Assembly: GCF_026339935.1 (NCBI RefSeq)
Contig: NZ_JAPEPX010000001.1
Coordinates: 3,362,001 to 3,426,000 of the forward strand
Direction of reading: 5' to 3'
DNA length: 64,000 nt
DNA from: Streptomyces sp. NBC_01551
Lineage (GTDB): Bacteria; Actinomycetota; Actinomycetes; Streptomycetales; Streptomycetaceae
Under the pieces are notes generated by a model that saw only the letters and a program-made list of their open reading frames with translations, searched no databases and was not told the DNA's origin. A program made the position numbers and the translations under genes. This document shows, one piece after another, positions 25,209-33,548 of this stretch. The first letter of the stretch is position 1, and each line of letters starts with the position of its first letter.

Positions 25209-26050
25209 CGCGCGTCCCCGGCGGGCTCCGGCCGTGCGAGCCGCAGGGCCGTCCCGGGCGCCCAGTGGCCCCGCAGCACGGCGCGTACCTCGCCGGTGAG
25301 GGAGACCCGCCCGGCGGCGTCGATCTCCACGGTGACCCGGCCGCCGGGCATCTCGACGGTGACCCGCGGGCCGGTCAGGCCGAGCGCGTGCGCGGCGACG
25401 GCGGCCGCGCAGGCGCTGCTGCCGGAGGCCAGCGTGTACCCGGCCCCGCGTTCGAAGATCTCGATGCGGATCCGGTCGGGACCCAGGACGTCCAGCAGTT
25501 CGACGTTGGTGCGGTCCGGGAACAGCGCGTGGTCGCGCACGGCGGGGCCCAGGCGCCGGGCGAGCGCCTCGTCGGCCACCGCCGGAGCCGTCTCGATGAC
25601 GCAGTGCGGGTTGCCGAGGTCCACGCGGGTCGCGGTCCAGGTCGCGCCGCCGGCGGTCAGCGGCTCCCGCAGCCCCTCCAGCGCGGGCGCTCCCAGGCCG
25701 ACGCCCACGATCGCGGACTCGGCGTCGAGGATCCGTACGGGGCAGGGGCCGGCCGGCGGGTGCAGCACGAAGGCGTCCGCGTCGGTGTGCCCGGAGTCGC
25801 GCAGGTACCGGGCGAAGATCCGCAGGCCGTTGCCGCTCTTCTCGCACTCGGTGCCGTCCGCGTTGAACGTGCGCAGCCGGAAGCCGTCGGCGGCGGGCAG
25901 CGGCCCGTACAGCACGCCGTCGCCGCCCAGCCCGTAGTGCCGGTCGCAGACCAGGCGGACGTTCTCCGGGGTGGGATCGAAGGTGGTGTGCCGGGGGTCG
26001 ATGACGATGTAGTCGTTGCCCAGGGCCTCGTACTTGGCGAAGTCGTACAC
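25205..26050 (-). CDS. Diaminopimelate-epimerase-like protein with both catalytic Cys replaced by Ser
   Basis: A 281-residue DapF-fold protein (N-terminal FAKYEALGNDYIVID, ECEKSGNGLR, NPHCV, ERGAGYTLASGSSACAA). In DapF the two acid/base cysteines lie in (A)xxCGNG and GETxACGTGA. Here they are Ser72 and Ser209. A cysteine three residues before Ser72 (Cys69) is the only nearby thiol. The enzyme may therefore be an epimerase with altered chemistry, an isomerase/dehydratase, or act on another amino acid. GTG at 26050 overlaps nothing and lies 10 bases after the previous stop; its own stop overlaps the PLP gene. Confidence 0.88.
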   Translation of the reverse strand: MYDFAKYEALGNDYIVIDPRHTTFDPTPENVRLVCDRHYGLGGDGVLYGPLPAADGFRLRTFNADGTECEKSGNGLRIFARYLRDSGHTDADAFVLHPPAGPCPVRILDAESAIVGVGLGAPALEGLREPLTAGGATWTATRVDLGNPHCVIETAPAVADEALARRLGPAVRDHALFPDRTNVELLDVLGPDRIRIEIFERGAGYTLASGSSACAAAVAAHALGLTGPRVTVEMPGGRVTVEIDAAGRVSLTGEVRAVLRGHWAPGTALRLARPEPAGDAR

Positions 26051-26060
26051 GGCGGCGCCC

Positions 26061-27119
26061 TCAGACCGCGGCGGGGGTCGCGGCGGACATCCGCCCCAGG
26101 AGGGCGTCGAGGTAGTCCGCCGAGGTGTTGAGGCGGATCATCGCGCCCAGGGCGATCTCGCGGCCGGCGCGCGGGTCGGCCCGCAGCAGCGGGTGCACCA
26201 CGTTCTTGAACCAGCCCGCCGCGTGCTGCGCGTCCACCCCGATGTGCAGGTCGTGGTAGACGATGCCGACCTCGTCCAGGCCGTGGCGCCGCCAGGCGTC
26301 CACCACGCACCGGAACCGGCGCGGCGCGAGGTACTCGGTGACGCCGAAGTAGCCGACGGCCTTGTGGTAGTGCCGCCGGGACAGGGCCAGGCAGGCCGAT
26401 ACGTTCCCGGAGATCCCGGCCTCCAGCAGGAAGGAGTCCCGGATGTACGAGGGGTCGGCGCCGACCGCGTCGAGGGCCTGCCCGAACAGCGCGGAGTGCA
26501 CGCGGGCCGGGTCGCCGTTGCCCATCTCGTCCCAGTAGTTCGCGGCGATCTCCAGCTTCTCCGCGCCCTGCCGGCCGATCTGCATGAAGGCGAGGATGTC
26601 GTCGAAGCGCGGGTCGAGGCTGGTCTCCTGCGCGAGCAGCAGCCGCAGGTCCTCGCGGGAGCCGGACTCGGCCAGGTGCCGGTGGTAGAGGGGATGCCAG
26701 CCCGCGGGGTGCTCGCTGACCACCGTCTTGAGCCAGCGGACGTACTCGGGGCCGGTGGTGGGGTGGCCGGTGACGCTGTCCTCGGATATCCGGGACAGTT
26801 CGTGACCGAGCACGGCCCGCTCCAGCCGGGCGCCGACGTCGCGCAGGATCGTCTGCCGTTCGTGGTCGACCTCGTCGAGGGTGGGGGCGCGGAACTCCCC
26901 GTCGTGGATCAGGGCGAGCGCCGCGTGCACCTCTTCCAGCGCGGCGCGGTCGCCGTGGCCGTAGGCGCGCTCGGTCGACGCGTCGCACAGGGCGGCGAGT
27001 TCACCGCGGAACGCGTAGTCGTCGCACAGGAGGGTCAGCTCGTCGGCGCGGAGGCCGGCCAGTGAGTGCAGCGCGGCGAGCAGGCCGTCGTCCAGGGAGG
27101 GTTTGGGGTTCGTACACAT
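26061..27119 (-). CDS. Haem-oxygenase-like diiron oxidase (HDO family)
   Basis: A 352-residue all-helical protein of the iron-containing redox/HDO group. The presumed iron ligands fall in LLLAQETSLD, KLEIAANYWDEMGNG (the ExxxxxxDE pattern), GVTEYL and YHDLHIGVDAQHAAGW (D-x3-H). Known members oxidise amines to N-oxygenated groups (SznF, BelK/HrmI) or cut amino-acid C-C bonds (BesC-like, UndA). The next gene upstream encodes a PF10014-type 2-oxoglutarate dioxygenase. This order recalls the BelK/BelL and HrmI/HrmJ pairs that make nitrocyclopropyl-alanine from lysine. That parallel is an inference; the substrate here is unknown. Confidence 0.82.
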   Translation of the reverse strand: MCTNPKPSLDDGLLAALHSLAGLRADELTLLCDDYAFRGELAALCDASTERAYGHGDRAALEEVHAALALIHDGEFRAPTLDEVDHERQTILRDVGARLERAVLGHELSRISEDSVTGHPTTGPEYVRWLKTVVSEHPAGWHPLYHRHLAESGSREDLRLLLAQETSLDPRFDDILAFMQIGRQGAEKLEIAANYWDEMGNGDPARVHSALFGQALDAVGADPSYIRDSFLLEAGISGNVSACLALSRRHYHKAVGYFGVTEYLAPRRFRCVVDAWRRHGLDEVGIVYHDLHIGVDAQHAAGWFKNVVHPLLRADPRAGREIALGAMIRLNTSADYLDALLGRMSAATPAAV

Positions 27120-27140
27120 GCGCAGGGGTACCTGTTCCCG

Positions 27141-27833
27141 TCAGTTGTCGTCCTGGGCGAGCGCGGCCGCGTCGTGCGCGTCGCCGTACCACTTCTCGCT
27201 CCAGCGGGAGAACGCCACGATGAAGATGTCGCGGTGGCCCGGCCCGTCGGCGGCGCTGACGACGTCGGTGACGTCGTGCGCGAGGGCCCGGTCGTCGAGC
27301 AGCACGGCCTGGCCGGGTTGCAGCGTCCCGGTCCACAGGGGCCGGTCGGCGCCCGGCTTCCACAGCCGGGTCTCGCCGCCGCCCACGCGTTCGCGGCGCA
27401 GTACGCCGATCATCACGAACTCGTGCCCGTCGTGGTGGATGCCCTCGGGGGTGAGGGGGCCCGGGCGGCCGGGTTCGGCGCGGGTGCGGTTCTGGTGCAG
27501 GTTGAGCTGCCAGTGCTCGCCCGGGTCGAGGTCCAGGGTGTCGAGGCCGGCGGCGATCAGGGGGGTGAAGTCGACCGCGACCGGTTCGTACGCGCGGCGC
27601 ATGCCGCCGCCGACGGCGTTGAACTTCTTGAACGCGGTGTAGTCCCGGTGCGGGAGCAGCTCGAAGGTCCAGCCGGTCCCGGGGGTGTGCGAGAGGCGGT
27701 ACTGGGAGAACCGCTTGGACCGGGTCCCGTTGCCCATGTGGGCGTCGACGGGCAGGTCGTCGTAGCTCGCCGCCACGTCGGACGGGGCCTCGGGAAGGCC
27801 GATGACGGAGAATCCCTCGGGGCCGAGCGCCAT
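27141..27833 (-). CDS. 2OG-Fe(II) dioxygenase, PF10014-like
   Basis: A 230-residue non-haem iron enzyme. The iron site is IHHDGHEFVMIGVL (H-x-D) near residue 138 and DDRALAHDVTDVV, with the 2-oxoglutarate arginine in GHRDIFIVAFSRW. FSQYRLSH and WQLNLHQNRT are typical of this amino-acid hydroxylase group, which includes isoleucine 4-hydroxylase-type enzymes. The ATG at 27833 has GAAAGGAC upstream. It is separated from the AurF-like gene by 78 bases with no clear signal. It likely hydroxylates or cyclises a free amino acid together with the adjacent HDO enzyme. Confidence 0.85.
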   Translation of the reverse strand: MALGPEGFSVIGLPEAPSDVAASYDDLPVDAHMGNGTRSKRFSQYRLSHTPGTGWTFELLPHRDYTAFKKFNAVGGGMRRAYEPVAVDFTPLIAAGLDTLDLDPGEHWQLNLHQNRTRAEPGRPGPLTPEGIHHDGHEFVMIGVLRRERVGGGETRLWKPGADRPLWTGTLQPGQAVLLDDRALAHDVTDVVSAADGPGHRDIFIVAFSRWSEKWYGDAHDAAALAQDDN

Positions 27834-27911
27834 GGGGATGTCCTTTCGCTTCGTCGTGGGTCGGGCGTGGGTCTCGGGTGGGGGGGAGGCGGTGTGAGGG
27901 CCGTCAGGCGG

Positions 27912-28997
27912 TCAGAGCAGGCCGTACGTACGGAACTCCTGCTCCACCCGCGGGTCGTCGAGGACGTCCAGCGAGGTGAAGTAGTGCAGGGTCCGCTTCG
28001 AGGTCATCCGGGTGTGCGCGGCGACGGTGCACTCGTCGTAGACCTCCGCCAGGACCTGCTCGGCCGAGTCCCGGGACAGCCCGTACCCCAGCAGCTCCTC
28101 GCGGATGGCGTCGGTGTCCGGCCGCAGGAAGGCGTCGATCAGGCGGGGCGCGAGCAGCGCGGCCTGTCTGCGCTCGGCCCGGCCCAGCCCGGCCCACAGG
28201 TAGCGCAGGAACGTGGCGAAGTAGGCGTGGTGGCGGCCCTCGTCCATGGCGTGGTCGCGGATCGTGTCGCGGACGGCGGGCATCACGTCGTCGTCCGCGG
28301 GGATCTCGGCGAGGCTGGCCGAGATCAGGGTCTCCGAGACCGTGACGAAGATCAGCTCGGCGAGGGCCCGGTGTTCCGGGGCGAGCGTGCTCTGGATCTC
28401 CTCCAGCCGCCGCAGGAAGTACGGCTGCGCGGGCAGCCGGGGCGCGATCCCGGTGCGGTCCCGGACCTGGCGCATCAGGTCCACCGAGAACAGCGCGTGG
28501 TACGCCTCGTCGCAGTAGATCTTGTACGCGTCGAAGCGCATCTCCTCGGGCAGTTCGACCCCGACGGAGCCGCCCGCGATGCCGAGGACGGTGCGGTTGA
28601 CCACCAGGGTCTCCAGCTTGGCCGTGAAGTCGAGGTACCGGTACAGGTGCTGGATGAGCACCTGGTCGAACACCTCCGGCCGCAGCTGCGCGATGAGCGG
28701 GTGCCGGGCGACGGGCACGAGGTCGGGGGAGAAGTAGCGGACGGCCTCCGAGGAGGGCTCGTCGAGCGTCCGGCGTGGTGCCTGGCGCACGGAGGAGCGG
28801 TCCCACCAGCGCGCGAAGGGGCTGGTGTACGACTCGTCGCCGGACGGGTCCGGGGCGGCCGGGCCGATGCCGTCCGCCTCGGCCGTCCCCTCCGTCCCAC
28901 CTGCCCCGGCCGTGGGGGCGCCGGGGCCGGAGAGTGCCTTGCGGGGGCAGTAGGCGAGGGCGGAGCATCCAACGAAGAGCCCAACTATCCCGCACAT
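27912..28997 (-). CDS. AurF-like diiron N-oxygenase
   Basis: A 361-residue protein with AurF/CmlI-type diiron motifs: KLETLVVNRTV, CDEAYHALF (ExxH), VSETLISASL and RDHAMDEGRHHAYF. Relatives oxidise aryl amines such as p-aminobenzoate to nitro or hydroxylamine groups, which fits the two arylamine routes (PhzE and PabAB) in this cluster. The only reasonable start is ATG 28997. The first residues read MCGIVGLF, a sequence normally seen at the start of class II glutamine amidotransferases, followed by an Ala/Gly-rich stretch of about 45 residues before family similarity begins. It is 42 bases downstream of the ABC permease gene. Confidence 0.85.
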   Translation of the reverse strand: MCGIVGLFVGCSALAYCPRKALSGPGAPTAGAGGTEGTAEADGIGPAAPDPSGDESYTSPFARWWDRSSVRQAPRRTLDEPSSEAVRYFSPDLVPVARHPLIAQLRPEVFDQVLIQHLYRYLDFTAKLETLVVNRTVLGIAGGSVGVELPEEMRFDAYKIYCDEAYHALFSVDLMRQVRDRTGIAPRLPAQPYFLRRLEEIQSTLAPEHRALAELIFVTVSETLISASLAEIPADDDVMPAVRDTIRDHAMDEGRHHAYFATFLRYLWAGLGRAERRQAALLAPRLIDAFLRPDTDAIREELLGYGLSRDSAEQVLAEVYDECTVAAHTRMTSKRTLHYFTSLDVLDDPRVEQEFRTYGLL

Positions 28998-29039
28998 CGC
29001 GTGGTTCCCAATCGTGTCGTGATGGTGTCGGATCGCGGC

Positions 29040-29854
29040 TCAGAAGAGCCGGAGCTGGCCCGTCCGCTGGGCGCGGCGCTCGCCGAGGCGGAGCATCAGC
29101 GAGGCGAGGAGCAGCAGCGCGACGGTGACGGCGGCGAGGCTCGCGAGCGTCCCGGCGAGGTCGCCGACGTCCTTGCCCTCCAGCAGCGCCCCGCGGACGA
29201 CCCGCAGGCTCCCGGTCAGCGGCAGTACGGTCCCGATCGCGGCGATCCCGCCGGGCAGGGCCGTGACGGGGATCCGCGCCCCGGACGCGAACGCCATGGG
29301 GTCGTCGAAGATCGTGAAGAGGAAGGCCGAGTCCCGCGAGAAGATCAGCAGGCTGTTGAGGAACGCGCCCCAGGCCACGGCCGGCAGCAGCAGCGCCAGG
29401 AACGCCACCAGGAACATCGCCGGATGGGCCGGCCTGACCACGTCGGTCACCAGGAACAGCGTCAGGCTGAAGCAGAGGAACAGCCAGGCGTTCTGCAGCA
29501 GGGCCCCGAAGCCGTTGGCGACGACCATGACCAGGCGGGGCACCGGCGACAGGAAGAGGAGTTCCAGGGTTCCGGTCTGCCGCTCGAAGGAGAAGTGCCA
29601 GGCGGACTGGACGAGCGCGAAGAAGAACGAGAAGCCGAGCGCGCCCGTCGCCAGGAACGCGAGCAGCTGCTGGGGGTCGGCGGCGGCCGACCAGTTCGAG
29701 CCCGCCGCGCCGCCCACGACCGGCCGCACCGTGTAGTACGTGGTGAGCAGCTGGAGCAGGGGCCACAGCAGCATCGAGAAGAACACCAGGTTGCTGCCGC
29801 TCATCCTGCGGTGCTGCTTGAGGATCTCGGCGGCGCCGATGCGTGCCATCGCCC

Positions 29855-29858
<4 letters not shown>
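29040..29858 (-). CDS. ABC-2 type transporter permease
   Basis: A 272-residue membrane protein with six hydrophobic segments. It has the ABC-2 permease pattern, including an amphipathic FERQTGTLELLFLSPV region near residue 95, the cytoplasmic coupling segment of this family. ATG at 29858 overlaps the ATPase stop (ATGA). With the ATPase and the second permease it should form one heterodimeric exporter for the cluster product or a peptide. Confidence 0.9.
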
Positions 29859-30868
<1,010 letters not shown>

Positions 30869-30870
30869 GG

Positions 30871-31674
30871 TCAGAAGGTCCTTTCGAGAGCACGCTGCTC
30901 CGCACGGGGGAGCAGCCACCGGCCCAGGGCGAGGTAGCAGGCGCTGACCACCGCGGCGACGCCCAGCCGGGGCATCGCCGTCGCGTAGTCGAAGTCGCCG
31001 GAGAGCGCCGCGCGCAGGCCGTCGAGCGCGGCGGTGACCGGGAGGAACTCGGCGAGCCACTGCGCGGCTTCGGGCAGGTACTCGCGCGGGAAGGTGAATC
31101 CGCACAGCAGCCCCATGCCGAGGAACAGGGTGTTCTGCGAGATGTGCGCCTCGCCCGCGAAGAGCATCACGGACGACAGGACGAGGGACATGGCGAACAG
31201 CGCGAGCGTGAACACCGCGAGGGAGAGCACCAGTCCGGCCGCGTGCGGCACGGGCAGCGTCACGTTCAGGAAGCCCGCGACGACGGCCAGCGCCCCCGTC
31301 TCCGCGAGGGTGCTGAGCACCGCGAACGCGCCGAAGCCCAGCAGGTACGGCATCCGGCCCGCCGGCGCGACGACGAGCGCCGCGATGGTGCCCTCCCGCT
31401 CCTCGGTGATCAGGGCCTTGGCGGTCCACAGCAGCATGCGCACGGCGAACGTGTAGGTGATGGCGCCGACGGCGACGTACCCCACGTAGTCGGACGAGCC
31501 GGTGGCCGAGGTGAAGGCGGAATCGACCTCGCCACCGCCGACCGCCTTGTAGGCGAGGTAGGCCAGGACGATGGTGAGCGCGCCGGTGAGCACGGTCGAC
31601 GTGAAGTACGTCCAGGGGTAGGCGCGCCGGGTCAGGGCCCACATGCGCCAGAAGGTGGCGAGGACGACGGACAC
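30871..31674 (-). CDS. ABC-2 type transporter permease
   Basis: A 267-residue six-helix membrane protein with the ABC-2 motif TEEREGTIAALVVAPAGRMPYLLG in the cytoplasmic loop and GFTFPREYLPEAAQWLAEFLPVTAALDGLR near the C-terminus. GTG at 31674 lies three bases after the PqqD-like stop. It differs enough from the permease at 29040-29858 to suggest a heteromeric exporter. Confidence 0.9.
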   Translation of the reverse strand: MSVVLATFWRMWALTRRAYPWTYFTSTVLTGALTIVLAYLAYKAVGGGEVDSAFTSATGSSDYVGYVAVGAITYTFAVRMLLWTAKALITEEREGTIAALVVAPAGRMPYLLGFGAFAVLSTLAETGALAVVAGFLNVTLPVPHAAGLVLSLAVFTLALFAMSLVLSSVMLFAGEAHISQNTLFLGMGLLCGFTFPREYLPEAAQWLAEFLPVTAALDGLRAALSGDFDYATAMPRLGVAAVVSACYLALGRWLLPRAEQRALERTF

Positions 31675-31677
31675 GGG

Positions 31678-31962
31678 TCAGGCACTCCCCATGTCGATGA
31701 TGTCCGACTCGGCCAGTTCGGCGAGGAGTTCGAGCACGTCGGCGGTGGCCTCGTCGGCGTCGATGCCGTACTCGGCGGCCAGCAGTTCGCCGATCGCACG
31801 GGCTGAGCGGCTGCCGTCGACGTTCTGGAGGATGAAGGCCGCGGACTCGGAGAGCTCCAGGGCGCTCGGCCCGTTGGCCGCGAGGAGCTTGCCCCGGAAC
31901 TTCCTGAACCGGGTCTCGGGCTTCGGGCGGGGTACGGCGTCCGCCGCGGGCGTGGTCGTCAT
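31678..31962 (-). CDS. PqqD-like peptide-recognition (RRE) protein
   Basis: A 94-residue protein with the PqqD winged-helix pattern: a short strand GPSALELSESAAFILQNVDGS, helix ARAIGELLAAEYGID, helix EATADVLELLAELAESDIIDM. Free PqqD-like proteins bind leader peptides and present them to modifying enzymes in RiPP pathways, including lasso peptide clusters (B1 proteins). ATG at 31962. It is translated between the nucleotidyltransferase and the ABC exporter. It is a likely partner of the 22-residue peptide encoded at the head of this operon. Confidence 0.82.
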   Translation of the reverse strand: MTTTPAADAVPRPKPETRFRKFRGKLLAANGPSALELSESAAFILQNVDGSRSARAIGELLAAEYGIDADEATADVLELLAELAESDIIDMGSA

Positions 31963-31965
31963 CGC

Positions 31966-32751
31966 TCAGATCTCCACTTCCATGGAAAGGCTCTTGCACA
32001 GGGTGATTACGTCCTCGACCCACGCGCGGGGGGCCGCGGAGTCGAAGTCGCGCATGGTCTCGACGGCCCAGTACCGCTCGTACGGGAGGGCCTCGGGGCG
32101 GGCCGCGGCCATCCGCCGGGCGCGCCACTTGACGAGGCGCCCGCACTCCCCGTGGGAGGCGAGCAGGGCGTCCACGGCGTGCCCGAAGGCCTGCCGGACC
32201 GAGAGGACGGCGCTGTCCAGGTCGTCCACGGCCAGCTGGCCGAGCGCGTCCTCGACGAAGTCGTCGGCGTTGGTCAGGCAGTACGAGACGACGACCGCGC
32301 GGAACGCCGACTGCTCGATCTCCCGCTGCCGTTCGCGCACCCAGTCCTCGCCGGACAGCGGGCGGCAGGCGAGCAGCCGCTCCAAGAGCTGTTCCTCGTC
32401 GCGGGTGACCATCTGGCCGATGGAACGCCCGGCGTCGAACTCGGCCCAGGAGACCTTGGCGAGGACTTCCCCGATCTGGCCGTCGGTCCAGTACTTCAGC
32501 TCCCGGCGCCGGCCGTCCCCGGCCCCGGGGAAGTGCGCGGTGGGCACGTCGGGGCGGGTGAGCGGGACCCGGATGGATCCGGAGGCGGCCCCGGTCCACG
32601 GCTCGTCGGTGACGACGTAGATGTCGACGTCGCTGGAGGGGTTCGCCCAGCCGCGGGCGAGCGAGCCGACGACGAAGGCGGCGCGGTGGTCCGCGGGCAG
32701 CAGACCGCGGCCCGACACCTCGTCGAGGCAGCGGGTGAAGTCGAACGTCAT
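31966..32751 (-). CDS. Nucleotidyltransferase-domain protein
   Basis: A 261-residue protein with the nucleotidyltransferase fold motif VVGSLARGWANPSSDVDIYVV (GS...DxD) near residue 30, followed by a helical C-terminal half. Such proteins transfer AMP or another nucleotide to a small molecule or protein; some occur as tailoring enzymes in lasso peptide clusters. ATG at 32751 overlaps the CPBP stop (ATGA). Its target is unknown. It might activate a carboxylate, tag the peptide, or confer self-resistance by adenylation. Confidence 0.8.
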   Translation of the reverse strand: MTFDFTRCLDEVSGRGLLPADHRAAFVVGSLARGWANPSSDVDIYVVTDEPWTGAASGSIRVPLTRPDVPTAHFPGAGDGRRRELKYWTDGQIGEVLAKVSWAEFDAGRSIGQMVTRDEEQLLERLLACRPLSGEDWVRERQREIEQSAFRAVVVSYCLTNADDFVEDALGQLAVDDLDSAVLSVRQAFGHAVDALLASHGECGRLVKWRARRMAAARPEALPYERYWAVETMRDFDSAAPRAWVEDVITLCKSLSMEVEI

Positions 32752-33548
32752 GGGGTTGGCCTTCCGGAGCGAGCGCACTGGAACTGGAGCACCGCGGGCG
32801 GGATGTTGTTGAGGAGGTGGGCCAGCAGCGCGGGGTAGAGCGAGTGCGAGGCCGCGGTGAGGGCGAGCAGCGCCACCGCCGAGCCGATCTCCACGCCCAT
32901 GGCGCGGGCCGAGTCGCGGCCGTTGGCGCCGGGCGGGATGTGGTGGCGGGCCACGAACGCGGCCGCCGCGAGCAGGCCGAGGGGGGCGGCCGGGCCGGCG
33001 GCGGCGCTCAGCACGACGCCGCGGAACAGGGCCTCCTCGCCGGCGGGGCCGACGAGGGTCGCGGTGGCCCGGGCGTACCCGTGGCCGGGGCGCGTCGGCC
33101 CGGCGAGGAACGCCAGCTCACCGGTGACCAGGGCGCGCGGGTTCATCCCGCTGGCCAGGATCAGGCAGCCGCCGAGCGCGGCGCCCGCCGCGAACCACCA
33201 CCAGTCGGCCCCCCGGCCCAGCCAGGAGGCGCCGCTCCACGCGGCGACGGCGATGGCCCCGAGCGGTGCGATGAGCCCGCAGAGCGTCTCCGTCCAGAAC
33301 CCGGCGACGGAGCGGGTGGTGCGGGGCAGCCGCCAGGGCAGGCACAGCAGCAGCGTCTCCGCCACGAGCAGCGCCGCCACGGCCCGCGCGGAGCCGCCCG
33401 TGCTCCACAGGGCGGCCGCGAAGGCGAGGACGCAGGCGGCGGCCGCCAGCCGCCCCCGGGACAGCGGCCACCGTGCCCAGTCGTAGACGCGGGGGAACGG
33501 CAGGGCGGTGTCCCGGGAACGGTCGGCGGCCGGGGCGGCGGACGTCAT
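32748..33548 (-). CDS. CPBP-family intramembrane protease
   Basis: A 266-residue membrane protein with about eight hydrophobic segments and CPBP motifs GPAGEEALFRGVVL (EExxxR), ARHHIPPG and LLAHLLNNIPP (HxxxN). ATG at 33548 shares one base with the stop of the asparagine-synthetase-like gene (TGATG). Since no transglutaminase-like lasso protease is encoded here, this enzyme is the best candidate in the operon for cutting or clearing the 22-residue peptide, by analogy with bacteriocin-processing CPBP members. That is inference. Confidence 0.83.
   Translation of the reverse strand: MTSAAPAADRSRDTALPFPRVYDWARWPLSRGRLAAAACVLAFAAALWSTGGSARAVAALLVAETLLLCLPWRLPRTTRSVAGFWTETLCGLIAPLGAIAVAAWSGASWLGRGADWWWFAAGAALGGCLILASGMNPRALVTGELAFLAGPTRPGHGYARATATLVGPAGEEALFRGVVLSAAAGPAAPLGLLAAAAFVARHHIPPGANGRDSARAMGVEIGSAVALLALTAASHSLYPALLAHLLNNIPPAVLQFQCARSGRPTP

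Noticed and set aside
24126..27833. A capreomycidine (viomycin/streptothricin) subpathway
   Set aside because: The PLP enzyme resembles VioD, but the dioxygenase is PF10014-like rather than a VioC-type arginine hydroxylase, and no other genes of those pathways are present.
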